Below are positions 46,174 to 55,453 of a DNA stretch of 64,000 nt, piece by piece (position 1 is the first letter of the stretch; every line of letters starts with the position of its first letter). This DNA comes from Saccharobesus litoralis. Its GTDB lineage: Bacteria; Pseudomonadota; Gammaproteobacteria; Enterobacterales; Alteromonadaceae. The DNA is taken from positions 2,542,001 through 2,606,000 of the forward strand of contig NZ_CP026604.1 in the NCBI RefSeq assembly GCF_003063625.1, in the 5' to 3' direction. The notes under the pieces are model-generated. The model had not been told where the DNA came from. It ran no database searches and worked only from the letters and a program-made list of their open reading frames with translations. A program made the translations under genes and the position numbers.

Positions 46174-47175
46174 TTATTTGCCCAACAAAAATATCAATGG
46201 AATATGCAAGCGTTGCTGCCAGTCATTTTCTGTATGGGCTGCGCCGGCAAAAAATTGGGTTTGCCAATGTTTTTTATCATAGCCTTTGGCACTAATTAGT
46301 GTATCAACTTGTTGCTGTAATGCCGGATAAAGCGCATCTAAGGTTTGATCACCATAATCAAAATAGAGTTTGTGCGCACCTGCAGCGGGTAAATACTGTT
46401 CAACATATTGATAAAAGGCTTGCGGGATCGGGTTGTTATCTAATGTATGCTTGCCCGGCCAATGGGTCGACATACAAGCCACGCCGCCGAATACCTTGGG
46501 GTATTCGCTAAGCGCGTACATTGAAATTAAGCCTCCCATACTCGAGCCAAGCATAAAGGTATGTTCGGCGTTGCTATGTACTGCGTAATGTTGGTCAATA
46601 TAAGGCTTAAGCTCAGTTACAACGAACTTGAGAAAACTATCGGATTGTACTTTGGCACCAAACAATTTTTCATTATCACTGCGCATCGTGCCATATAGTG
46701 CTTGCTGTTGTGCGTGAGACAGTAACTCAAACGCTTTTTGCGGAAAGTATTCAGCCCGACGTAAATCAACGCCGCCATTATCAATGCCAACGATAATAAA
46801 AGGCTTAACATTATTGGCTTTAATTAAATCCGCAGCCACATTATCCGCCGCCCATTCTTGACCATTCCACGTGATACTGGCATCAAATAACATTTGGCCA
46901 TCGTGCATGTATAGCACCGCGAGTTTGTCACCCTTGCTTGCTAGGTCTGTGTATTGTTTGGGTAACCATATGCGGATAGAGCGGGGAGCAACATATTTAG
47001 ATGGAAAATGATTGATGATAGTTAATTGACCACTATCGATTTGTCGTGTTGCAGTGATTAACTTTTCAAGATCAAGCGGGAGTTCATTATTAGTCGACTG
47101 AGCTAATGTTTTATGTGGCAGTAGGCCAATACTAATTAGTAGCGCAGATAATGAAGAAAGTAATTTTTTTAGCAT
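46174..47175 (-). CDS. Exported esterase of the Fes/EstD-like alpha/beta-hydrolase family
   Basis: 333 residues from the ATG at 47175; an upstream ATG at 47211 gives 12 more. A signal peptide (about 1-25) is followed by a putative-esterase domain. MLGSSMGGLISMYAL holds the nucleophile Ser in GSSMGG, VLYMHDGQMLFD is an early strand motif, and GAAHTENDW near the C-terminus supplies the catalytic His. Relatives hydrolyse siderophore esters, feruloyl or acetylated sugars. Its position beside the amylase gene, with a similar operator motif upstream, favours a carbohydrate ester, but this is inference. Confidence 0.8.
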   Translation of the reverse strand: MLKKLLSSLSALLISIGLLPHKTLAQSTNNELPLDLEKLITATRQIDSGQLTIINHFPSKYVAPRSIRIWLPKQYTDLASKGDKLAVLYMHDGQMLFDASITWNGQEWAADNVAADLIKANNVKPFIIVGIDNGGVDLRRAEYFPQKAFELLSHAQQQALYGTMRSDNEKLFGAKVQSDSFLKFVVTELKPYIDQHYAVHSNAEHTFMLGSSMGGLISMYALSEYPKVFGGVACMSTHWPGKHTLDNNPIPQAFYQYVEQYLPAAGAHKLYFDYGDQTLDALYPALQQQVDTLISAKGYDKKHWQTQFFAGAAHTENDWQQRLHIPLIFLLGK

Positions 47176-47231
47176 AAGCAATAAAAACAAAGCAAGCAGA
47201 GGTTTAAGCATAATTGAGCCGGCCTAAAAGT

Positions 47232-47243
47232 GCGAATGTTTGC
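47232..47243. promoter_or_regulatory. Candidate LacI-family operator upstream of the esterase gene
   Basis: GCGAATGTTTGC differs from GCAAACGTTTGC at two positions. It is 57 bp upstream of the chosen esterase start, in the divergent gap shared with the large surface-protein gene. On its own this is weak evidence; the pair with 45843 makes it worth recording. Confidence 0.3.
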
Positions 47244-47494
47244 CAATTTTGCGGTTACTTCTTCAACTGAAATTAATCGTTATTTATAACAAAGCAGAAT
47301 AAAAACGAGGTAAAAAAACTTAGCGTAAATTTAAAAAATTGTTAAATTAAACGCTGGTCAGTTATAACTAAAAATATATGGACAACAGTGACATGGAAAT
47401 AATACCCCTCACCACACTAAGCGTGCAGGAACGAATCACGCATTATGCCAAACCCAATTAGTTCTTAACCCTTATAGCGACAGCAGGGAATTTT

Positions 47495-50400
47495 ATGAAA
47501 CATAGCTTATTTGCCGCCTTGTTACTTAGTGTGGCGTCAATGAGTAGTTTGCAAGCTGCATTACTACCCAGTAAAACACATGGCAATACGGTTTATTTTG
47601 CCGATGATACATCGACCCAGATTCAACGTTATTCACTTGATGAAGAAAAGTTTTTAACTGAAATAACCTTAAGTGCAGCACCTAATGCGCTGCATGTTGA
47701 TGCTTCTGGTATTTATGTCAGTATAGGTAATGATATTGTCAAATTATCGTTAACTGGCGATACCAGCACTACGCTAAGAACCACCAGTAAAACGGTAACA
47801 GGTATCACGGCGTCAGATAATTATTTGTATTTATCGGCGGGTGGTTATCTGCAATCACTCAATAAAGTCGATGGTTCTTTTGTACAAGAAGCTAATGTTT
47901 GGCCGTATTCTGATTCATTTGACAGTGCTCTTTCTTTATCTGCTGATGGCCAATATTTATTGGCTAATTCAAAAGGTTATTCGCCGGCTGATGTTTATCG
48001 CGTCACGTTAGATACCGAAGGAACCTTTGGTAGTTTATCTGAGGCCCCCTATCATGGTGATTATTCGATAGGTACTCGCTTTCAATCATTTCCCACTTTG
48101 CATCGAGCAACAGATACCTCGGGAAATGTTTATAATTTAAATGATTTAACTCATGCCGGTGATCTAGGCGGTGAATATAGAGATATTGCTTTTTGGCAAG
48201 GTGTACCACTTGTACTACGCGATAATAAGGTTTTTTCTTATGATCGTTCACTAAGCGAAAGCGGTCAGTATGCTCTCGGAGATAGCCTGTGGGCGCAGCA
48301 AGTGGTGGTATATCAGGATAAGGTGTTTGCTTTTCAATTAGATAATAGTGAAACACCAAGCGATGTGACATTAAACCCTGTGCCTAGTTTACCTAGTGTT
48401 CAGGTTATTGATGTTAGCCAAACGGGTGTGGTGGACCCGAGCGTGGTTATTGATTCTTCTACAGTGGAGTTTCAGCCAAGTGGCGCTGTCATTAACCCTA
48501 CAAGTGATGTTATTTACCTATTAGATAAGCAAACATTGGCTGTGCATCGTTGGTCAGTAGCGGCTAAGCAATACTTATCTCCTTTATTACTAAGCCAAGC
48601 GCCTAAGTCTATGCTGTTTTCGGCGGCTCACAATCGTGTTTATTTAGCCTATGGTGATGGCAAGTTAACGTATATTGATTTAACCGATAACAGTGAACAT
48701 GATTTTTATCAGTTTTCAGCAATTGGAGATCTCATTTCCGCTGGCGAATTTATTGTCGTGGCTGGAGGGAGCTATGGCAATAAACAGATTGTTGTATTAG
48801 ACAAAACAGCAGCGGTTAAAGCGAACAAGTTTTCAGGTTATATCAACTATTTAGCTTGGAACCCGCAATATTCAAGCATTTACCAATCACATAGCCATTT
48901 GTATTATCAAGCCTATTTAGACCCAGCAACGGGTGCCTTGGGTGAGTTTAAATTCGCTAGTTCAGGTAGCTGTTTTGATTCAGCACCAATAAAAGTGAAA
49001 AGTAACGGTAAGTATTTGGCGTTACGTACGGGCTGTGTAGCTGATGGTATAACCTTAGCATCTCAGACCGACATCAATGATGGTCAAGATTTTCAAGATG
49101 TCGCCTTTTTATACGATGGGTTATTTTCGTTAGCAGGCGTCGACTCGAATACCTATAGTCAATTAAAGCGTTGGGATAACACATTTAGCGAAGACAGCAG
49201 TGCATTTGACGAAATTCAAGGGCAGCCTTATGCCTTATTAGCGAATGAAACGACAGGTCAGTTACACCTTGTTCATATTGTTAATAATAAACCGGCCATT
49301 AAGTCATATACTTTCACTTCGCAAGATGACGACAATGACGGCTACGATAACCATTTAGATGCGTTTCCAAGTGATGCCAGTGAATGGGCTGATTTTGATA
49401 ATGATGGTATAGGTAACAACGCCGATACCGATGATGACAACGACGACAGATTAGATGTTAATGACCGTTTTCCGTTGAACGCCAGTGAATGGCAAGATAC
49501 CGATGGTGATGGCATTGGCGATAACTCAGACCTTGATGTTGATGGTGATGGTGTTCTAAACACGGACGATAGATTTTACTTAGATCCTAATGAAAGCGCC
49601 GACTTTGATTTTGATGGTATCGGTGATAACGCCGACCCCGATGATGACAATGATGGTTATCTGGATACGGTCGATAAATTCCCATTTGATAGTAGCGAGT
49701 GGTTTGATATTGATGGCGACGGTATTGGTAACAATCAAGATAGCGATGATGGTGAATTTGCGGTTAAAGCAACAGCAATTGATGCGTTAGGCGACAAAAT
49801 TTATTTATTAGACGATGAACTCGCGCAGATCCATGTTTGGTCGGTTAGTCAAAGTGCTTATTTAAGCCCTATTCCCATTACTAGCCAAGCCAACGATATG
49901 GTGTATTCGGCAAAGCATGATCGTTTATATTTGTCTTATGCGGATGGCAATATCCGTTACATTGATGTGAGTGATAACTCGGAGCATGCTTTTGTCAATA
50001 TCGGCTCAAGTTTATCGGCTATTACCGCGGCGGGTGATTATATTGTAGCTAAGGGTAGCGATGGCGCTTGGGGTTCGTTTAGCATTTACGATGCTACTGG
50101 TCAACGTACGCATTGGGAAGATTGGGTTGCGCCTACCTACTTTATGACGTGGAATGGGGTACGCAATCGCCTTTATTATATTAGCCGCTATTCACCATCA
50201 GATCTGCGCTGGAAGCAACTCGACCCAACTACAGGTAAAATTACCGGTGAATATGAAAGCCCTTATCATGATAGCGACGGTTGGGTTGACCCGATCCGTG
50301 TATCAGAAAATGGTAAAATGGCCTCGTTAAATTCAGGCCGAATTGTTAATGCGCGTAGCTTAGAAACAAAGACTACGCTAACAAACGCCGAAAACCTTAA

Positions 50401-51781
50401 AGACACAGCGTGGTTGTTTGGCAATTTATTTACCCTGCAAGCCAATAACAACAATAGCCAGTTAAAACGCTACCTCAGTGACTTTACTCTTGATCAAGCT
50501 AACAGCCATGACATTACGGGTGAGCCTATTGCGTTATTGCCAAGTGACAGTACAGGCAAAATTCATGTTATTTATAATGCGCAAGGGATCCCTAGCTTTA
50601 AAAGCTATGATTTTGTCGCGGCAGATGATGATAACGATGGTTATTTAAATCACCTAGATGACTTCCCTAATGATAGCGCCGACTGGGCTGATTTTGATGA
50701 AGATGATATTGGTGATAATACCGACACTGATGATGATAACGACGGCCGTTCTGATCTAATTGATGCTTTCCCATTTGATAAACATGAGTGGCAAGATACC
50801 GACAGTGACGGTTTAGGCGACAACAGTGATCCTGACGATGATAACGATGGGGTTGAAGATGCGGAAGACCGTTTCCCAACCGATGCATCTGAGTCGTTAG
50901 ATTTTGACAATGATGGAACCGGTGATAATGCTGATACGGATGATGACAATGATGGTATCAGTGACAACGATGATGCTTTCCCATTAGACAACACTGAATG
51001 GGCAGACACGGATCAGGATGGTATTGGTAACAATACGGATACGGATGATGACGGTGATGGGGTTAAAGACAGTCAAGATTTTTATCCTACCGATGCAACG
51101 CGTAGTGCAATTGTTGCCGAGGACTTTTTCCCAACGAATGCGGGGAGTACTTGGAACTACAATGGTAATCGTGCAAGTTTAGGCAATGCTATTAATGTCG
51201 CCGGACAAAACATAACGCCATTGACGTTTAGCTCGCGCTCGCGCTTGTACTTAAAAGTGGATAACAATCAAATCAAGTTATACGGTTTTTATTTACCGAA
51301 TGTTTCAACCGGTTATGGTGATTTTGCGACAGATATTAAACTGGACCAAGGGATTAATATTTTAGCGAGCCGCAACACTAGGGGTAACGGTGAAGTCGAT
51401 ATTTCGCCAACCTATGGCAAGCGAGGTATTAATTGGTCAGCTCAGGTTAATTACTTAACACCTGAGTCCATATCAACAGCCGCAGGGCAATTTGATGCTT
51501 TACGTACTCATGTGTCGTTCAATGGCACCGCTAATGTTGATGGTGCGCACGTTGACTTGTATTACGATGTCACTTTCTGGTTAGCCGAGAACGTAGGTAT
51601 TGTTAAATTTGCTGAATACGGCTGGGAATCAGAGCTGTTAAATTACAACATTAGCTCGCAGAAACCCAGTGATGAAGGCGATGCACCTTCGGCTGATGGT
51701 GAAGGTGGCGGCGGTAGTCTAGGATGGCTACTAGTTGGCGTGGGTTTAATCGCCTGTCGTCGATTTAAGCGCGCAGCTTAA
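47495..51781 (+). CDS. Giant secreted propeller/TSP3-repeat protein with GlyGly-CTERM tail
   Basis: 1428 residues with a signal peptide (about 1-21). Three propeller-like beta segments lie at about 25-290, 310-605 and 755-1040. The second and third are clear duplicates (IYLLDKQTLAVHRWSV and IYLLDDELAQIHVWSV, then YIDLTDNSEH and YIDVSDNSEH). Each is followed by calcium-binding thrombospondin type 3 repeats (about 609-752 and 1042-1199; DTDGDGIGDN-type units). A C-terminal beta domain (about 1205-1390) leads to GEGGGGSLGWLLVGVGL and a basic end, a GlyGly-CTERM signal for rhombosortase and type II secretion. It is probably a surface adhesin or polymer-binding protein; the ligand is unknown. Confidence 0.85.
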   Translation: MKHSLFAALLLSVASMSSLQAALLPSKTHGNTVYFADDTSTQIQRYSLDEEKFLTEITLSAAPNALHVDASGIYVSIGNDIVKLSLTGDTSTTLRTTSKTVTGITASDNYLYLSAGGYLQSLNKVDGSFVQEANVWPYSDSFDSALSLSADGQYLLANSKGYSPADVYRVTLDTEGTFGSLSEAPYHGDYSIGTRFQSFPTLHRATDTSGNVYNLNDLTHAGDLGGEYRDIAFWQGVPLVLRDNKVFSYDRSLSESGQYALGDSLWAQQVVVYQDKVFAFQLDNSETPSDVTLNPVPSLPSVQVIDVSQTGVVDPSVVIDSSTVEFQPSGAVINPTSDVIYLLDKQTLAVHRWSVAAKQYLSPLLLSQAPKSMLFSAAHNRVYLAYGDGKLTYIDLTDNSEHDFYQFSAIGDLISAGEFIVVAGGSYGNKQIVVLDKTAAVKANKFSGYINYLAWNPQYSSIYQSHSHLYYQAYLDPATGALGEFKFASSGSCFDSAPIKVKSNGKYLALRTGCVADGITLASQTDINDGQDFQDVAFLYDGLFSLAGVDSNTYSQLKRWDNTFSEDSSAFDEIQGQPYALLANETTGQLHLVHIVNNKPAIKSYTFTSQDDDNDGYDNHLDAFPSDASEWADFDNDGIGNNADTDDDNDDRLDVNDRFPLNASEWQDTDGDGIGDNSDLDVDGDGVLNTDDRFYLDPNESADFDFDGIGDNADPDDDNDGYLDTVDKFPFDSSEWFDIDGDGIGNNQDSDDGEFAVKATAIDALGDKIYLLDDELAQIHVWSVSQSAYLSPIPITSQANDMVYSAKHDRLYLSYADGNIRYIDVSDNSEHAFVNIGSSLSAITAAGDYIVAKGSDGAWGSFSIYDATGQRTHWEDWVAPTYFMTWNGVRNRLYYISRYSPSDLRWKQLDPTTGKITGEYESPYHDSDGWVDPIRVSENGKMASLNSGRIVNARSLETKTTLTNAENLKDTAWLFGNLFTLQANNNNSQLKRYLSDFTLDQANSHDITGEPIALLPSDSTGKIHVIYNAQGIPSFKSYDFVAADDDNDGYLNHLDDFPNDSADWADFDEDDIGDNTDTDDDNDGRSDLIDAFPFDKHEWQDTDSDGLGDNSDPDDDNDGVEDAEDRFPTDASESLDFDNDGTGDNADTDDDNDGISDNDDAFPLDNTEWADTDQDGIGNNTDTDDDGDGVKDSQDFYPTDATRSAIVAEDFFPTNAGSTWNYNGNRASLGNAINVAGQNITPLTFSSRSRLYLKVDNNQIKLYGFYLPNVSTGYGDFATDIKLDQGINILASRNTRGNGEVDISPTYGKRGINWSAQVNYLTPESISTAAGQFDALRTHVSFNGTANVDGAHVDLYYDVTFWLAENVGIVKFAEYGWESELLNYNISSQKPSDEGDAPSADGEGGGGSLGWLLVGVGLIACRRFKRAA

Positions 51782-51800
51782 TAACATAAAAAACCTGTGG

Positions 51801-51835
51801 GCAGATTGCGGCGAACGCTGCAATCTGCTCGCTTC
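51801..51835 (+). terminator. Terminator after the surface-protein gene
   Basis: GCAGATTGC (51801-51809) and GCAATCTGC (51820-51828) pair perfectly around a 10-nt loop (which may extend by a C-G pair), followed by TCGCTTC and a T run. It is 20 bp after the stop of the 1428-residue protein. Confidence 0.75.
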
Positions 51836-51853
51836 TTTTTGTTACACATCCCA

Positions 51854-51990
51854 CAATAAATACACCGTAGGTTGCCATGAGCGCAGCGAATCGCAACACG
51901 AGCATGTTGCAGGTGTAAGCCCAACAGATAGAAGTTTTGCCATTGGTTTATATTAACAATGGTGCGGTTCGTGAAACTCACATCACCCTA
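51854..51990. repeat. 137-bp direct repeat, unit A
   Basis: Starts CAATAAATACACCGTAGG and ends CATCACCCTA. It contains GTTGCCATGAGCGCAGCGAA then TCGCAAC, whose ends pair (GTTGC/GCAAC), and GTTGCAGGTGTAAGCCCAAC. It recurs almost unchanged 34 bp downstream (unit B). It has no coding capacity. Confidence 0.85.
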
Positions 51991-52024
51991 CATGCAAATG
52001 GATTGAACCGTCATGTATATGCAT

Positions 52025-52160
52025 CAATAAATACACGTAGGTTGCCATGAGCGCAGCGAATCGCAACAGGATTATGTTGCAGGTGTAAGCCCAACAAATA
52101 GAAGTTTTGCCATTGGTTTATATTAACATTGGTGCGGCTCGTGAAACTCGCAGCACCCTA
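52025..52160. repeat. 136-bp direct repeat, unit B, abutting the group II intron
   Basis: Matches unit A with about ten differences, including loss of one base in CACCGTAGG. It ends CAGCACCCTA exactly where the group II intron begins (GTGTG at 52161), whereas unit A continues with CATGCAAATG. The intron therefore sits at the end of the unit. Confidence 0.85.
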
Positions 52161-54022
52161 GTGTGTTACGAGTTATCAACAATAAATGGAGGTATTGGAC
52201 GATAACGCAACTATATAAAACATGATGGTTTGGCCCATCCCATCGGCATTCAGGTGCAGGTGGAAACCACCTTATGCGGCTTTGGTAAAGAGCCATCGTC
52301 GTGAGCGATAAGGAAAAGGCAAACACAATGATTTGTCAGGTGTGAGTTAAAGAGACGAACAGTGTAGGTGTCGAAACTGGAGAACGTTGTATCCCGAAAC
52401 CAAACGACTAGGGTGCGTTTGGGAAGAGCTTAGAGGTCACCTGATTACCAACTAAGTGGGAGCCGGCATAGAGCTGACGTGAATTTAACTTGGGGTTTTA
52501 TATGGAACGTAAGAACCAGTCGCTTTGATGTTAACAGATACCCTCGAATGGTAACCCCATGAGAGTCAAATCTGGATGCAAAGCACTGGGGCGGAGCAAC
52601 TCGTAGTAGTGATGATGATAGCTGTAATGGTTATTTAGCGAAGGGGTTGCCTTGTTTTAAATGAAATATTCATCAACTGCTACAGCAGGAGGAATGATTG
52701 ATTTCAGCAAAACCATTTAGTATTTCGAAATGGACAGTTTATGAAGCCTGGTTACGTGTAAAAGCCAACGGTGGAGCGGCTGGTATTGATGAACAGTCGA
52801 TTAGTGATTTTGAACAGGACTTGAAAAAGAATCTGTACAAGATTTGGAATCGAATGTCATCAGGAAGCTACTTTCCACCAACGGTGAAGCGAGTCGAAAT
52901 CCCCAAGGATAAAGGAATTCGAGTACTAGGCATACCCACGGTCTCAGACCGAGTGGCACAGATGGTCGTCAAGATGGAGCTGGAGCCTGAATTAGAATCG
53001 GTATTCGATAATGATTCATATGGCTACAGACCTAACCGCAGCGCGCATGATGCACTTACCATCACGCGCAAGCGTTGTTGGCAATACGACTGGGTGATTG
53101 ATTTAGATATCAAAGGCTTCTTTGACAATCTGAATTGGGAATTATTGGGTAAAGCGTTACGCAAACATACCAATAACCCATGGGTATTACTCTATATCGA
53201 CCGTTGGCTTAAAGCGCCAATGGAAACCTCGGATGGTCTGATAATAGAGCGAACGAAAGGGACACCACAAGGAGGCGTGATTAGCCCATTATTGGCGAAT
53301 TTGTTTCTCCACTATGCATTCGACATGTGGCTGCGAAGAGAACACCCCGATGTTCAATTTGCACGCTATGCGGACGATGCAGTAGTTCACTGTCGTAGTG
53401 AGCAAGAAGCAAGGGCGTTAAAGCATGCAATAGAGCAACGCATGTTGGATTGCTGTTTAGAGTGTCATCCAGAGAAAACCAAACTGGTTTACTGCTTTGA
53501 TGCTAAAAGACGACAACCATATGATGTTGTTAGTTTTGACTTTCTTGGTTACTGTTTTAGGCCAAGGCTGGTAAGAAGCCGCTGGAGTGGAATGTTCGTG
53601 AGTTTTACGCCTGCAATAAGCCCTAAGGCCAAGCAGAAAATTAGAACTCAGATTAAAAGCTATGAGTTACACAGGCGAACAACACTCACTATCCGTGATT
53701 TAGCGAACAAGCTCAATCCAATTTTAAAAGGCTGGATTGAATATTATGGGCGTTATTGGAAAACGGAGTTGAAGTCGGTGTTTTATGTGCTTAATCAAAG
53801 GCTATTGAAATGGGCGAAATCGAAATACAAACGGCTGCGAACAAGTAATCCGAAAGTGAACAAATGGTTGATAGGTGTTTACCAATCGCAACCAAACTTG
53901 TTTGCACATTGGCAGCTTGGTTGCAGACCGTAAATGGTGAAACGAGAGGAGCCGTATGAATCGAGAGGTTCACGTACGGATCTGTGAGAGGCTGAGGGGG
54001 AAGTTCCCTCGGTCTACTCGAC
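52161..54022 (+). mobile_element. Group II intron with encoded reverse transcriptase
   Basis: A self-splicing retroelement of about 1.86 kb. It begins with the conserved GTGTG. The ribozyme domains I-III fill 52161-52680, and the protein gene lies in domain IV. Domain V is 53949-53982 (GAGCCGTATGAATCGAGAGG, then TTCACGTACGGATC). A domain VI hairpin rich in G and C follows (GAGGCTGAGGGGG...CCCTCGGTCTACTC), ending near CTCGAC at 54022. The exact 3' splice site is uncertain by one or two bases. The 3' flank starts 10 bp before the stop codon of the convergent histidine-kinase gene, so that gene is not interrupted. The 5' flank is repeat unit B. Confidence 0.9.
52698..53933 (+). CDS. Group II intron reverse transcriptase/maturase
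   Basis: 411 residues from TTG 52698, which follows a perfect AGGAGG site. An ATG at 52694 is out of frame and leads to a stop. The RT domain (about 20-290) has IPTVSDRVAQMVVKMELEP, SYGYRPNRSAHDAL, DLDIKGFFDNL, GTPQGGVISPLLANLFLHY and the catalytic YADDAVVHC (about 219-227). Domain X (about 325-400) includes LKGWIEYYGRYW. There is no HNH endonuclease domain at the C-terminus, so mobility would rely on single-stranded DNA targets such as replication forks. The reading frame is intact. Confidence 0.94.
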   Translation: MISAKPFSISKWTVYEAWLRVKANGGAAGIDEQSISDFEQDLKKNLYKIWNRMSSGSYFPPTVKRVEIPKDKGIRVLGIPTVSDRVAQMVVKMELEPELESVFDNDSYGYRPNRSAHDALTITRKRCWQYDWVIDLDIKGFFDNLNWELLGKALRKHTNNPWVLLYIDRWLKAPMETSDGLIIERTKGTPQGGVISPLLANLFLHYAFDMWLRREHPDVQFARYADDAVVHCRSEQEARALKHAIEQRMLDCCLECHPEKTKLVYCFDAKRRQPYDVVSFDFLGYCFRPRLVRSRWSGMFVSFTPAISPKAKQKIRTQIKSYELHRRTTLTIRDLANKLNPILKGWIEYYGRYWKTELKSVFYVLNQRLLKWAKSKYKRLRTSNPKVNKWLIGVYQSQPNLFAHWQLGCRP

Positions 54023-54031
54023 CGTTTCGAC

Positions 54032-55453
54032 TCACTCCAACGGCAAGCCAATCCTCACCTGTAACCCACCCTCAACTTTATTCTGCAAACTAATCTGGCC
54101 ATGGTGAGCTTCGACTATTTCGCGACATAAGGCTAAGCCTAAACCCGTACCTTGCTGTTTGGTTGAGTAAAACGGAATTAACGCGTTTTGTAGTTCTTGC
54201 TCATTCATGCCTTTGCCCGCATCTTCTATGGTTAACAGGGCTAGTGATTGACTAGTTTGGGTTTGTAAATCTAGTTTAATTGCATCTGGTTTAGAGCCTG
54301 ATTCATGGGCATTTTTAAGTAGATTAATCAGTAATTGCTCAAACTGGCTAGGGTCAACTTTGAGTTGCTGTAAGTCTTGCTGTTCGGCCTGTATTTGAAA
54401 GGTAAATTGAGTTTGTTGCTGTAGCTCGTTTAAAAAGGCTGGCCAGTCTAATACTTGACGTTGTGGTTCAGGTAAGCGGGCGAACTCGGCGTAGCCAGCG
54501 ATAAACTGGCTTAAATGTTTGATGCGTTTATCTATGGTGTTAAACACCAAACTAAGCTTTTCGTCGCCTTTTTGCTCGATCAGAATTTTACCTGAATGGG
54601 TCATTGACGAAATAGGGGCAATCGAATTATTGATTTCATGGCTGATCACTCGAATGACCTTTTTCCAAACACTGACTTCTTGACGGTTAAACTCACGGGT
54701 TAGCTGTTTAAATAAATACAGTTTGTGTTGCTGGCCGTTAAGCTGAAAATCACCGGTGGATAGGTGCCAAGTTTGGCTTTCGGCTTTATGCGCTTCTTGG
54801 CTATTTTTTGGGGAGTTGGCTTTGGCATTTTCTTTCTCTTTCTCGCCGTCGGTTATTGGCTCCAAGGTAAATAAACCGTCTTGGCCATGTTCTATTGCTT
54901 GGCTAATGGTTTGTGGCCAGTTTAGGGTCAAATCACTCAGTAAACTGCCATCTTGATTATGGCCTTTATTTAGCCACTGCCGAGCGGCTAAATTACTATA
55001 GATTAGGCGTTGATTTTGGTCGAACAACAGCATTGCTAAAGGCGAATTTTGATTAACCTTATCTAGCAGTAATTCGCGATGGTAAATATTTTGTCTTTGT
55101 TGGCGTAATGCCGCCGCAACTTGATTGACCTGTTGGCTAATCTGCCCAAACTCATCATTACTGGTTTGACTGACGGTAGCGTTAAACTCACCATCCTGCA
55201 AATTAAGTAAGCTAACTTGTAGTGCTTGAATGCTCTTGTTGAGGTTTTTAAGTAATGCGGCAGACACCAACCAGCTTAGTGCTAACGATAAAGCCAGTAC
55301 CCAAGTGATTAATGATTGGCTAAGGTCAACATTTTTAAAATAGAGGATCAGCAATACGAGTGACGTAGCGATTAAGCAACTACAAATACAGGCTGTGATT
55401 AAACGAGAATGTAAGGTTTTAAACCTAAGCTTGCTAAGCATTTTAACCGTCAC
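54032..55453 (-). CDS. Sensor histidine kinase of the efflux two-component system
   Basis: 473 residues, starting with GTG at 55453, which shares a base with the regulator's TAG stop. Two membrane helices (about 16-38 and 44-68) have only a short periplasmic loop between them. Then come a HAMP domain (about 70-122), a PAS-like domain (about 125-245), the H-box VISHEINNSIAPI (about 267-279) and a HATPase domain with LLINLLKNAHES, DAGKGM and GTGLGLALCREIVEAH. The layout is NtrY-like, and the short loop suggests it senses the membrane or the transporter rather than a soluble periplasmic ligand. The last 10 bp before the intron follow its stop. Confidence 0.92.
   Translation of the reverse strand: MTVKMLSKLRFKTLHSRLITACICSCLIATSLVLLILYFKNVDLSQSLITWVLALSLALSWLVSAALLKNLNKSIQALQVSLLNLQDGEFNATVSQTSNDEFGQISQQVNQVAAALRQQRQNIYHRELLLDKVNQNSPLAMLLFDQNQRLIYSNLAARQWLNKGHNQDGSLLSDLTLNWPQTISQAIEHGQDGLFTLEPITDGEKEKENAKANSPKNSQEAHKAESQTWHLSTGDFQLNGQQHKLYLFKQLTREFNRQEVSVWKKVIRVISHEINNSIAPISSMTHSGKILIEQKGDEKLSLVFNTIDKRIKHLSQFIAGYAEFARLPEPQRQVLDWPAFLNELQQQTQFTFQIQAEQQDLQQLKVDPSQFEQLLINLLKNAHESGSKPDAIKLDLQTQTSQSLALLTIEDAGKGMNEQELQNALIPFYSTKQQGTGLGLALCREIVEAHHGQISLQNKVEGGLQVRIGLPLE

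Noticed and set aside
48003-48371. Minus-strand 122-codon frame inside the surface-protein gene
   Set aside because: A shadow of the plus-strand coding sequence, with no ribosome-binding site or family likeness.
49320-51100. CRISPR-like or satellite repeat DNA
   Set aside because: The repetition is in frame within a gene and encodes calcium-binding TSP3 units of varying length. There are no regular spacers.
52698-53933. Retron or diversity-generating reverse transcriptase
   Set aside because: Domain V and VI sequences, a GTGTG 5' end and a maturase X domain identify it as a group II intron. No msr/msd or template/variable repeat pair was seen.
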